Of a stretch of 11,055 nt of DNA, positions 1 through 6,850 are shown in pieces; within the stretch, counting starts at the first letter, position 1; each line of letters begins with the position of its first letter. The stretch lies in contig CALDNG010000116.1 in NCBI GenBank assembly GCA_937915285.1, forward strand, positions 1 through 11,055. Reading direction: 5' to 3'. Origin of the DNA: an uncultured Desulfomonile sp. Its GTDB lineage: Bacteria; Desulfobacterota; Desulfomonilia; Desulfomonilales; Desulfomonilaceae. Made by a program: the position numbers and the translations under genes. The notes beneath the pieces were generated by a model that saw only the letters and a list, made by a program, of their open reading frames with translations, had not been told where the DNA came from and made no database searches.

Positions 1-51
1 GCCGGCCTGTCACGCCGGAGGTCGCGAGTTCGAGTCTCGTCGCTCCCGCCA
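1..51 (+). tRNA. tRNA-Asp (anticodon GTC), 3' part only
   Basis: The window starts inside this gene. The anticodon stem is 2-6 paired with 14-18, around a seven-base loop (7-13) with GTC at 9-11, so the tRNA reads Asp codons. A five-base variable region (19-23) follows, then the T arm (24-28 paired with 36-40, loop 29-35 TTCGAGT). The 3' acceptor strand CGCTCCC is 41-47, the discriminator base is G48, and a genomically encoded CCA occupies 49-51. The D arm and 5' acceptor strand lie outside the window. The pairing is complete in everything visible, so the gene looks functional. Confidence 0.93.
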
Positions 52-771
52 CCATTTCCTTGTAAAAACGGTTGGATACAATTCAGGGGTTGTTCGGTAA
101 AATTGGGCATTCTGCAATTTGAGCCCGCTTTCAAAATTTCCATTTTTTTACCCGTTCTTGACCCCACAATTTCTTAGAAAAATTTCACTATGAAATAGTG
201 TTAACGGTGAAAAATGTTCGTCAGAAGCACAGATTTTTCGGGGCGTTTTTATCGTGGCAAACCGATATGAATTCTGACTTCCACTGGACATCAAGTCTGC
301 CCACCGCTGGTAACTCAAAGGGCGAGTCATCAAAAGGCCTTTTAGCAAATCTGAACTGGCCGAACAGGCAATATCTTTCTTTTGTTTTGTTTTCAAGAAA
401 TCGTAGGTGTCCCCTGATAGACCTGCAATCTTCTTTTCAGAAACGTGGATACTCCGAGATGTCACGCCTCGAGGTTTTGTATAATTTCCACATGAGTTCA
501 TCGTAAAAGCCTATCTGGCTTCCCTACTGAGGACCGACCAAAGATCTCAAAGTATCGTAACTCCATGCCAAGGCGCCCATTCTCGAGAACCACGAAAAGA
601 GAAATTCCAGAAAATGCGGGTATCAATTCTAGGCATTTGGAGAATGCCAAGGCCATGCAGTCTACGATCTCAGAATCCATTGTCACACAAGCGCATCCAT
701 ATAGTTGCGAACACCATGAAGACTAACGGATAGTACAACGTCCACGAGTCCAATCATGGAGCGGATACCGA
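52..771. other. Long intergenic stretch with no convincing gene
   Basis: About 720 bases separate the tRNA from the oxalate decarboxylase. Reading frames of 60-117 codons exist on both strands, but they overlap each other, lack clear ribosome sites and show no family resemblance. The only compact structure I see is a tight 6-bp hairpin, CACTAT / ATAGTG with a 3-nt loop, at 186-200. The decarboxylase promoter should lie near the right end, but I could not identify convincing -35 and -10 boxes. I see no copy of the tRNA 3' end elsewhere in the window that would mark an integrated element. Confidence 0.6.
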
Positions 772-795
772 ATGAATTGGCGAAAGGATCCTCCC

Positions 796-2001
796 ATGAA
801 TAAATACAATAGCAACGATGTCACAAAAAATGAAAATCGCATTAATGGCGATGTTAAAAAATCGCGCAAAACCTCTGGAAAGGCTTCCATCGCCGGCGAA
901 GCTGATAAAGCGTCTCAAACATCAGGCTCAGCCCCTGCCGAGGCGAAGCAGTTACCTGATTTCAAGTTTTCCATGGCTAATCAGCCACTACGAAAAATGC
1001 CTGGAGGAACAGCAAGAGAGGCCACTGCGAGGGAATTTCCCGTGTCACAGAACATAGCGGCGGTTCTAATGACATTGAGGCCTGGGGGCCTGCGTGAACT
1101 ACATTGGCATGCCAATGCTGCTGAGTGGGCATACATAATTGAAGGGAGTGTTCGGGTTACCATCCTTGATCCACAAGGACGGTTAGAAATTGCAGATTTC
1201 GTTAAAGGAGACATCTGGTATTTTCCTCGGGGCCATGTCCATTCAATTCAGGGCCTAGGACCGGGAAAGACTGAGGCCAAGTTCCTGTTGGTCTTTGACA
1301 ATGGTTATTTTTCGGAGTTTGCCACCTTTAGCATTTCAGATTGGCTTGCTCAGACTCCGAAAGAAATTGTTGCAAAAAATTTGAATGTTTCTCCCGACGA
1401 ACTTACTACTCTTCCAAAAAGTGAAGTGTACATTGCAGAAGGTCCTGTGCCTCCAAAGACCGGAGTTGTACCTATCTCGGGTCCAGGAACGTTTCTTTGT
1501 CCACCGCTGAGCCACAAGTATCAACTGCGATCGCAAAAGCCTTTCGTTAAGTCCTCCAGCGGCGAGGTCAGGCTTGCATCTGCAGGGGAGTTTCCAATAT
1601 CTACAACTATGACCGGAGCCCTCATGACCCTACATCGTGGGGGTCTTAGGGAATTACATTGGCACCCCAATGCTGATGAGTGGCAATATGTCCTTTCCGG
1701 AAAAATCAGACTGACTGTCTTTGCATCCAGTGGTCTGTCTAGCGTGGTGGAATTGGAACCGGGCGACATCGGTTTTGCCCCGATGGGTTACGGGCATGCT
1801 CTTGAAAATGTAGGGGAGGGGACTGCGGAACTTATTCTGGTATTCAACAGCGGCGATTATCAGGAGTTGAGCATAAGCACGGTCATTGCTGCTCAGCCAT
1901 CCTATTTGCTGGAAAGCAATCTTTATTTACCAGAGGCCGTGATCAAGAAACTACCCAGAAAACAGGAATTCATTACCTCAGGACATCACGCTCGCCCATA
2001 G
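796..2001 (+). CDS. oxdC: Oxalate decarboxylase, Mn-dependent bicupin
   Basis: Probably converts oxalate to formate and CO2 in the cytoplasm. Two cupin domains each carry a full metal set. Numbering from the upstream in-frame ATG at 772, domain I has GGLRELHWH with H111, H113, E118 and H157, and domain II has GGLRELHWH with H296, H298, E303 and H342. R108 matches the conserved active-site Arg (R92 in Bacillus OxdC). The mobile lid, SENST in Bacillus OxdC, reads SEFAT (181-185) here. It keeps the catalytic Glu, favouring decarboxylase over oxidase activity, but changes two neighbours. Residues 1-58 are Lys/Ser/Asn-rich, low in complexity and without a signal peptide. Start choice: ATG 796 has AAAGGA seven bases upstream; ATG 772 has only GGAG at ten bases, adds eight residues and cannot be excluded. 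Length (about 400 aa) fits the family (385 aa in B. subtilis). Confidence 0.9.
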   Translation: MNKYNSNDVTKNENRINGDVKKSRKTSGKASIAGEADKASQTSGSAPAEAKQLPDFKFSMANQPLRKMPGGTAREATAREFPVSQNIAAVLMTLRPGGLRELHWHANAAEWAYIIEGSVRVTILDPQGRLEIADFVKGDIWYFPRGHVHSIQGLGPGKTEAKFLLVFDNGYFSEFATFSISDWLAQTPKEIVAKNLNVSPDELTTLPKSEVYIAEGPVPPKTGVVPISGPGTFLCPPLSHKYQLRSQKPFVKSSSGEVRLASAGEFPISTTMTGALMTLHRGGLRELHWHPNADEWQYVLSGKIRLTVFASSGLSSVVELEPGDIGFAPMGYGHALENVGEGTAELILVFNSGDYQELSISTVIAAQPSYLLESNLYLPEAVIKKLPRKQEFITSGHHARP

Positions 2002-2206
2002 CCGGTCAATTTTGTCCCCGTCCTTGCCATCAACCACGGTTCCGGAGCTGTTGGTTGATGGCCATAACCCTATCAAACACGATCTGAAAAGTAGCGAATT
2101 TTCAGGGACAAGTTTCGAGGCCATCTGGATTTGCGTCAGACTCGTATCGATCGATCAAGCAATCCCGTTCATGGTCATCATTAAGCCTGAAACAAGAGAG
2201 ATCTCT

Positions 2207-2988
2207 ATGGACTTGGTCGATTCTTTTCTGATGATCATGTGGTCGGTAGCTTTATAAAGAATGCTGAGTGTTCTGAGCCGCAAAGATTTCACTTCCCACC
2301 GGGACAAACATGAAGCCATACAGTTTTTCAGCAACCTGGGAATTTCCCTCGTGCTAGTGAATGCCTGCTTTGCCCTTTTAACGTTGTGGATGGTTGCCAT
2401 AACGCCATTGTTAGCTTCAGCGGGAGTCGCTGGGGTGACGATTGCGCTAGCTGCAAAAGATACACTTGTGAATTTCTTTGGCGGGATGAGCCTGTTTCTG
2501 GATCAGCAGTTTAAGAAAGGAGACTTTGTTGTTCTCGGGACAGGTGAACCAGGAGCTATTTCTGAAGTAGGTCTTAGCAGTACCAGGATCATTAGCAAAG
2601 ATGACATATCAATTTGTATTCCAGATTCACGGATCACTAATTCAAAGATAATAAATGAGAGCGCTCCGGAGCCTCACCAGAGATTTAGAATTAAGGTCGG
2701 GTCAGCTTATGGTTCAGATCTGTATGATGTGGAAAATGCGCTCTTGACAGTTGCCTCGAGTGAGAAGATGGTTCGTCCTGCTCCTGAGCCACGGGTTGGC
2801 TTCAGCGCCTCCGGTGATTCCAGTCATGAATATGAATTGTTGTGCGGGGTTGGGTTGGATCCGTCAGGGAAGGAGGGTTGGCAAGGCACAAACTTAATAA
2901 AGCAATTTACGATCTGTTTAATTCCAAAGGCATCATTTTCCTGTTTCCGTAACGTGAAGTATATGTTAGAATTAGGCAGAGGAGTTAA
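2207..2988 (+). pseudogene. Broken MscS-family mechanosensitive channel
   Basis: The clear core lies between 2261 and about 2875. It has a hydrophobic helix, then a pore-lining stretch ending in GVTIALAAKDTLVNFFGG, then the MscS beta domain with DQQFKKGDFVVL, STRI and NSKIINESAPEP. MscS channels sit in the inner membrane and release solutes on hypo-osmotic shock. Three lesions are visible. A TAA stop (2255-2257) separates a short in-frame hydrophobic stretch from the rest. A one-base shift near 2876-2878 moves the C-terminus into another frame. There, ARHKLNKAIYDLFNSKGIIF is the expected family ending, followed by a premature TAA at 2950-2952 in place of the usual Gln of the FPFPQ motif, then REVYVRI up to TAA 2986-2988. 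The original frame runs on to 3049 with unrelated sequence. The 5' limit is uncertain, as earlier membrane helices are not recognisable upstream of 2207. A shortened protein from ATG 2261 could still be made. Confidence 0.75.
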
Positions 2989-3191
2989 GTCGCTATTCGG
3001 AATGACTGCAAAAATATGTTTGGCATGCGGGCCTGGAACTCATCTTTAATCACAATAAAATGTAGAGTAGGCGTCTTATGCAATGTGTTCAATGGGAACC
3101 GCTCTTTTCTTGAACCCATTTTCGTGATTTTCGGAAGCTGTTCGCTATTCAACGCTGCGGCCGTATTCATCAAGATGAACAGGAGTTTCAA

Positions 3192-3554
3192 ATGTTAGAA
3201 ATTCTTCCTCAGTCACAAGGCAAGATACTTGGCGTTCGCCTCACAGGCAAAGTATCCGACTCGGATTATGAAGAAATTTTTCTTCCAGCGCTGCAGAAGC
3301 TTATCGATAGCTACGGAAAGGTGCGATGCGTCTATTTTATGGATTCTGGATTTGAAGGGTGGACTTTAGGCGCCATGTGGGACGATACAAAATTCGGTGT
3401 AAATCATAAGGATGATTTCGAAAAGTGCGCCATCGTCGGCGGTCCAAAATGGGCTCAATGGGGTTCAAAACTGGTATCTCACTTAATCTCAGTGGATCTG
3501 CAAACCTTTTCTTCAGATCAGATAGATGAGGCGTGGAACTGGATCAAAACATGA
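3192..3554 (+). CDS. SpoIIAA-like STAS-domain protein (DUF3478 type)
   Basis: A 120-residue cytoplasmic protein filling the usual length of the SpoIIAA-like STAS family (Pfam PF11964). Recognisable features are an N-terminal strand ILPQSQGKILGVRLTGKV (4-21), the SDYEEIFLPAL helix (24-34), a strand ending in MDS (50-52), the family hallmark FEGWTLGAMWDDTKFG (54-69), a second strand with CAIVGGPKWAQWGSK (79-93), and a C-terminal helix ending EAWNWIK. Family members adopt an anti-anti-sigma-factor fold, but most have no known partner and lack a proven phosphorylated Ser. AGGAG (3181-3185) six bases before the ATG fixes the start. It lies about 200 bases after the broken channel gene and may be transcribed alone. 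The biochemical role is unknown; lipid or small-ligand binding has been proposed for relatives. No anti-sigma kinase or phosphatase lies nearby. Confidence 0.8.
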   Translation: MLEILPQSQGKILGVRLTGKVSDSDYEEIFLPALQKLIDSYGKVRCVYFMDSGFEGWTLGAMWDDTKFGVNHKDDFEKCAIVGGPKWAQWGSKLVSHLISVDLQTFSSDQIDEAWNWIKT

Positions 3555-3594
3555 CTTGACCTTTCAACCAATTTCATTTCTGCTCCCTACTTTC

Positions 3595-3630
3595 TAGCCA
3601 AACCATCAGGCCGTAGAATTCGTTTGGCTA
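3595..3630. repeat. 9-bp perfect inverted repeat after the STAS-like gene
   Basis: TAGCCAAAC at 3595-3603 is the exact reverse complement of GTTTGGCTA at 3622-3630, with an 18-base spacer. It begins about 40 bases past the stop codon of the STAS-like gene. The position suits a transcription end, but the long loop and the absence of a T tract on either strand argue against an ordinary intrinsic terminator. A protein-binding site or chance pairing are alternatives. Confidence 0.4.
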
Positions 3631-4137
3631 AAAAGCTTCTAAACGCCCGTAAGAATTGACCTGCACAATGATTTAAGGCTGATTCAGTCAGATGTTGTCC
3701 TTATAGGTTAACAGACACTCTCTTTCAAACTCCAGGTGGTTCACTATTGCTTTGCCCCACCGGTACACTTTCTCTCCGCTCTTGACACATGAAATTGAAA
3801 AATGTCCTGGATCGATATCATGGCAAGTGGTACCTTTCAGTGCTTGTGAGTACCCTTTTTCATGATTTAAGCTTTACAGACCTTTATTTGCCTCACACAT
3901 AGGAAGGGGCTAACCAATTTCTGTCTTGAGATATATTAAGGATAAAACAGGACAAATTTACGGACCATAATCTCTTTATCAGTGTTACGAGAAAACCTAT
4001 TCAGACCTCTTCTTCTATTCCCTAAAGAAACAATCCCCTCGAGCAGTCAAGCAGTCCCTTTTTACCGTGTCATGCCAAGAAATTTGAACTTTTCAGCGTA
4101 ATGCCGTCCTTTTTCTGGATGAATTGTGAAAAAGAGC

Positions 4138-4168
4138 AGGGTCGGTTGGGGCTGTTTGAACCGACCCT
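4138..4168. repeat. 10-bp perfect hairpin between convergent genes
   Basis: AGGGTCGGTT (4138-4147) and AACCGACCCT (4159-4168) are exact reverse complements with an 11-base loop. This is a strong, GC-rich stem. It lies about 160 bases beyond the minus-strand TIGR03067-like gene and about 580 bases beyond the plus-strand STAS-like gene. Neither strand shows a run of T after the stem, so it is not a textbook intrinsic terminator. It could be a factor-dependent end, part of an unannotated small RNA, or a remnant of a repeat family. Confidence 0.5.
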
Positions 4169-4326
4169 TCAGGAATCTAACCGTCCCATACTAAGGATGT
4201 GCAGTCTCTCAAGGTACAGACTCCAGGGAATCTGGGGTATGCTTGAACCTGCATGCTGCCAATTGAAGAGCGTAGAGAAATATGCACTCTGAAGTGTAGT
4301 CCCGATTCAAGGGAGTGAAGTCAGGT

Positions 4327-4797
4327 TTAAGGCTTGACGCGCTTCCATGTATGAGAAATGAAACCTGTTCCCTCTTTTGAAACAAAATCTTTGGGAATTG
4401 TTGCTGCAGCCGGATCAAAGGCAAACTTGAACTGGTCGTTCCCATCGAATTCATAAATCGCCATTATTGTCTTTCCTGCGCTTGGGCCACTTTTTCGGAC
4501 CAAATGAAATTCCTTAGGGCTTTTTGCCGGATCGATCTTGACGATTTCAAAAAATATGGTTTCGTTGTGCTGATGAGGACTGGACAGTTCGCCTTTGTTG
4601 CCGTTGTAAGTTATTTTGCTGCCTTTCAGATGGTCATCAGAAATTTTCTTACCGTCCCGCTCTCCCGAAACCAACACCCAGGTTCCCTGGAACTTGTCGA
4701 GCTGAGGGGCTACATCTGCGGCAAAAACTGGAAAAACTAGAGCAGATACTGCCAGGCACAAGGCTAAGATTCCAAGTGTGGATAATCTGGTACGCAT
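4327..4797 (-). CDS. Small exported protein, TIGR03067-like
   Basis: A 156-residue protein with a Sec signal peptide: MRTR, a hydrophobic stretch to about residue 24, and likely cleavage after VFA (residue 26). The mature part follows the TIGR03067 pattern: FQGTW near its start (36-40), a strand with LKGSKITYNG (57-66), DPAKSPKEFHLV (89-100), GKTIMAIYEFDGNDQFKFAF (108-127) and a closing GTGFISHTWKR (143-153). Proteins of this family are small, probably lipocalin-like beta-barrels, abundant in planctomycetes and scattered elsewhere; their function is unknown. An upstream in-frame ATG would add 22 residues, but the start used here gives a clean signal peptide and has GAGGAGA (about 4807-4813) at ten bases. 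The gene is flanked by long gaps and looks monocistronic. A periplasmic ligand-binding role is only inference. Confidence 0.72.
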   Translation of the reverse strand: MRTRLSTLGILALCLAVSALVFPVFAADVAPQLDKFQGTWVLVSGERDGKKISDDHLKGSKITYNGNKGELSSPHQHNETIFFEIVKIDPAKSPKEFHLVRKSGPSAGKTIMAIYEFDGNDQFKFAFDPAAATIPKDFVSKEGTGFISHTWKRVKP

Positions 4798-4859
4798 GCG
4801 AATGGTTCTCCTCTCGATGGTATTTTGATAGGTGAACATGCCAAGGTTAGATACAGAAG

Positions 4860-5009
4860 TCAACTATAAAAAGTGTTAAAGATACGAAAGGTTATGTCGA
4901 GCCTGTCGTATCCCACTTCATACTTGAGGACAAACCTTCCGTCCCTTGACTTGAGTTCCACTCCGCCAGTCCAGCCATTCAGGTTGCTGCCTACGTCCAA
5001 ATGAAGATA
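4860..5009 (-). pseudogene. Possible remnant: C-terminus of a beta-strand-rich protein
   Basis: Read on the minus strand from 5009, the frame gives about 50 residues that look like real protein. It starts YLHLDVGSN, continues NGWTGGVELKSRDGRFVLKY and then EVGYDRLD, and ends with a stop at 4860-4862. Alternating polar and hydrophobic residues suggest beta strands such as those of an outer-membrane barrel or secreted sandwich domain. There is no start codon or ribosome site, and an in-frame stop lies directly upstream at 5010-5012, so at most it is the decayed end of a lost gene. I do not recognise the family. It could be chance. Confidence 0.3.
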
Positions 5010-5187
5010 TCAGTTTGCGGCAACGTAACATGAAATAAAAATGGTTGTCGACAAAACAGTGGAGCATTTGCAGCTACCTTTCTAAAACCGGTTTGCTTAT
5101 ATGCCAAAGCCATCGAGAAGGCTGCTGCGCCTGACAAGCCTCAGGCTCGAATTCCTTTTGGATGGCTGTCTTTAGGAACAGACGAGG

Positions 5188-6336
5188 TCAGTTTTTGATC
5201 TGTAGTTTAAACCCCTCCATTTTAAAAGGATTCTTGGCGATGGGGGGTTCAGTGGGAGCAATTGATGAGGTACTCGACGGTAGGGGATTGAAAACTTTGA
5301 CTAGTTTTCCCATGGGTTGGCTGTCATGAACCGTATTTGAGGCGCCAACTTTTCTAGGGCCAACGGACCCGGAGGCGACCTGGGAAACTCTATCACTCGA
5401 CGACTGGCCAGATTCAGTAAATCCAGACATCTCAGAACGCTTTACTTTTCCGTTGAGGCTGCTGAGCGAAACGCTTTTGAACGTCTGATCCTTGAGATCG
5501 GGATCTACTGCTAGATGATAGGTTTGCAAGGGATTCTGAGGTCCTTGCAGATCAGTCAGCAATATCTCGTCGTTGGAGGGGATGTCCTTTTTCAAAGCAT
5601 ATTGAGCCTGCAAGGAGTCCTCGCTGGCCTTGAGCGCTGGTGGGACAGCGGAATTCTTAATTGGGTCTGGCATCAGGTTGGTAATGTGTCGTTTTTGTGG
5701 CTTGGACTGGGAATCCTGAATGTTTTCCAACTTGGGCAAAGGCCCATGGAATGGAGTTTCTCCCAAGGCTATTACAGCCATATTGTCCTGACGTTCTATA
5801 GCATATGGCGGGACGGGGTAAGCGCCAAAGTCGATGACCAGTCTGGCGCGATCTTCCAGATTGTCAAGGCGAATCTCATTAATTGGCGGTTTTTCAAGCT
5901 TGATCTTTGAAGGAACCTTGCCCAGCGAGGTCTTTTCGAAATCCACCACCAACCTGAACGGCCTATCCAAAGCAAATGCTGTATGTCTGCCCAGTACTGC
6001 GTCGCCTCGAACCTCTATCTGGCGTAGATCGGGGGATATTCTAACGCTCGATATGGAGCCTACTAATGTTTCCGGGCTCATTTCCAACGGCGCCTGACAA
6101 AAAAGTTCCAATTGATTGTAATAAATACCATTGGAATAGTAATTGCCGAAAGATTCAGAAATAGAATAAGGTAATCCCTTTGTGTCCGTATCATATGAAC
6201 TGGGTGGGCTTGTTGTGATAGAAGGGATAGGTGATTTGGGCCAATCGACTGATTGAGCGTGAACAGGATCGCATATTAATGCCATCGAGGAAATAACAGC
6301 CGCTATTGCAAGCATGCATACAGGATTGGAAAACAT
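5188..6336 (-). CDS. Exported AMIN-domain protein with disordered C-terminus
   Basis: A 382-residue protein with a signal peptide (hydrophobic 7-22, likely cleavage after VHA at 25-27). One AMIN domain spans about 94-192: ISSVRISPDLRQIEVRG, then FALDRPFRLVVDFEKTSLGK, INEIRLDNLEDRARLVIDFG and YAIERQDNMAVIALG. AMIN domains occur at the N-terminus of PilQ secretins and AmiC amidases, where they place proteins at the cell wall or division site. Here no secretin or amidase domain follows. Residues about 195-382 are rich in Ser, Pro, Lys and Gln and are probably disordered. It may be a peptidoglycan-anchored periplasmic accessory or adaptor protein. The start is fixed by GGGGAG six bases before the ATG. 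It stands alone on its strand, and no pil or other type IV pilus gene is visible nearby. Domain call firm, role unknown. Confidence 0.8.
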   Translation of the reverse strand: MFSNPVCMLAIAAVISSMALICDPVHAQSVDWPKSPIPSITTSPPSSYDTDTKGLPYSISESFGNYYSNGIYYNQLELFCQAPLEMSPETLVGSISSVRISPDLRQIEVRGDAVLGRHTAFALDRPFRLVVDFEKTSLGKVPSKIKLEKPPINEIRLDNLEDRARLVIDFGAYPVPPYAIERQDNMAVIALGETPFHGPLPKLENIQDSQSKPQKRHITNLMPDPIKNSAVPPALKASEDSLQAQYALKKDIPSNDEILLTDLQGPQNPLQTYHLAVDPDLKDQTFKSVSLSSLNGKVKRSEMSGFTESGQSSSDRVSQVASGSVGPRKVGASNTVHDSQPMGKLVKVFNPLPSSTSSIAPTEPPIAKNPFKMEGFKLQIKN

Positions 6337-6850
6337 GAGTTACTCCCCAGCAACCCCGCATGGTCCCAGCTCACAACCAGTGTGGAAACAGTTGAATGTT
6401 CCGGTAGTCTGTCCTTTTGCATCAGAACAGACACCTACCTACTTCTCAAAACATTCGATTTCTTTTTATGCCCAGCAACCTGTATAAGTTGCTGTATGTT
6501 AAAAACATAATCTTGAGTAAAGCCTAACGCACTAAAAATAAGTTTGTCAACAATTATTCTGCCAACACAATTGTTCTGGGTAAAATTTATTCAGCCGTCA
6601 ACAAGACGACAACAAATAATTCCATCGCTGATTCTAATCAACCATCCATAATCAAACGTGCTTTCCCTAGCAGTGTTTTTCTGCCACATGTTTTTTGTGA
6701 GAAACCTTTGACTTGTGGTGCGAGCGTTCGGGCTAAAATAACCAACAGGTGGCTTCACGAATAGCCTGGTGGTTTTTGTGAGAACAAAGCCTTAGACAGC
6801 ATCTTGGAGATGTGATAAAATTTCAAGACCGGGTGAAATTGAAATGCGCT
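6337..6850. other. AT-rich intergenic region upstream of the AMIN gene
   Basis: This is the 5' side of the minus-strand AMIN gene and should carry its promoter. I see no coding frame worth calling. Visible structure is limited. CCCAGCAACC occurs twice (6346-6355 and 6471-6480). A 13-bp palindrome, ATGTT-AAA-AACAT, lies at 6496-6508. TTTTTGTGAGAA occurs twice on the plus strand (6692-6703 and 6773-6784). A 7-bp inverted repeat AACAATT / AATTGTT lies near 6550-6575. Any of these could be regulatory, but none matches a regulator site I know. Confidence 0.45.

Larger units (their letters stand above)
3555..4326. other. Long gap with two inverted repeats, no convincing gene
   Basis: This stretch lies between the ends of the STAS-like gene (plus strand) and the TIGR03067-like gene (minus strand), so it should contain terminators for both. 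Two perfect inverted repeats are listed separately (3595-3630 and 4138-4168). A 63-codon frame at 4101-4292 spans the second hairpin and shows no family resemblance. A 37-codon frame from ATG 3790 is also present but has no ribosome site. Neither is called as a gene. Confidence 0.5.

Noticed and set aside
148..501. 117-codon minus-strand frame after the tRNA
   Set aside because: It overlaps a 102-codon plus-strand frame over the same bases. Neither has a ribosome site or family resemblance, and the residue composition looks random.
2012..2257. 81-codon plus-strand frame before the channel as a separate gene
   Set aside because: It is in the same frame as the MscS core and is cut off by one stop. 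Its last ~16 codons are plausibly channel sequence, and the earlier part resembles nothing.
3783..3900. TTGACA at 3783 as a -35 box for a 37-codon frame from ATG 3790
   Set aside because: No acceptable -10 box lies 16-18 bases downstream, the ATG would precede any transcription start, and there is no ribosome site.
4101..4292. 63-codon plus-strand frame in the convergent gap
   Set aside because: It spans the 10-bp hairpin, has no ribosome site and shows no recognisable motif; the hairpin explains the local structure better.
6361..6420. Possible c-di-GMP (GEMM) riboswitch upstream of the AMIN gene
   Set aside because: I looked for the conserved core words on the minus strand in 6337-6850 and did not find them.
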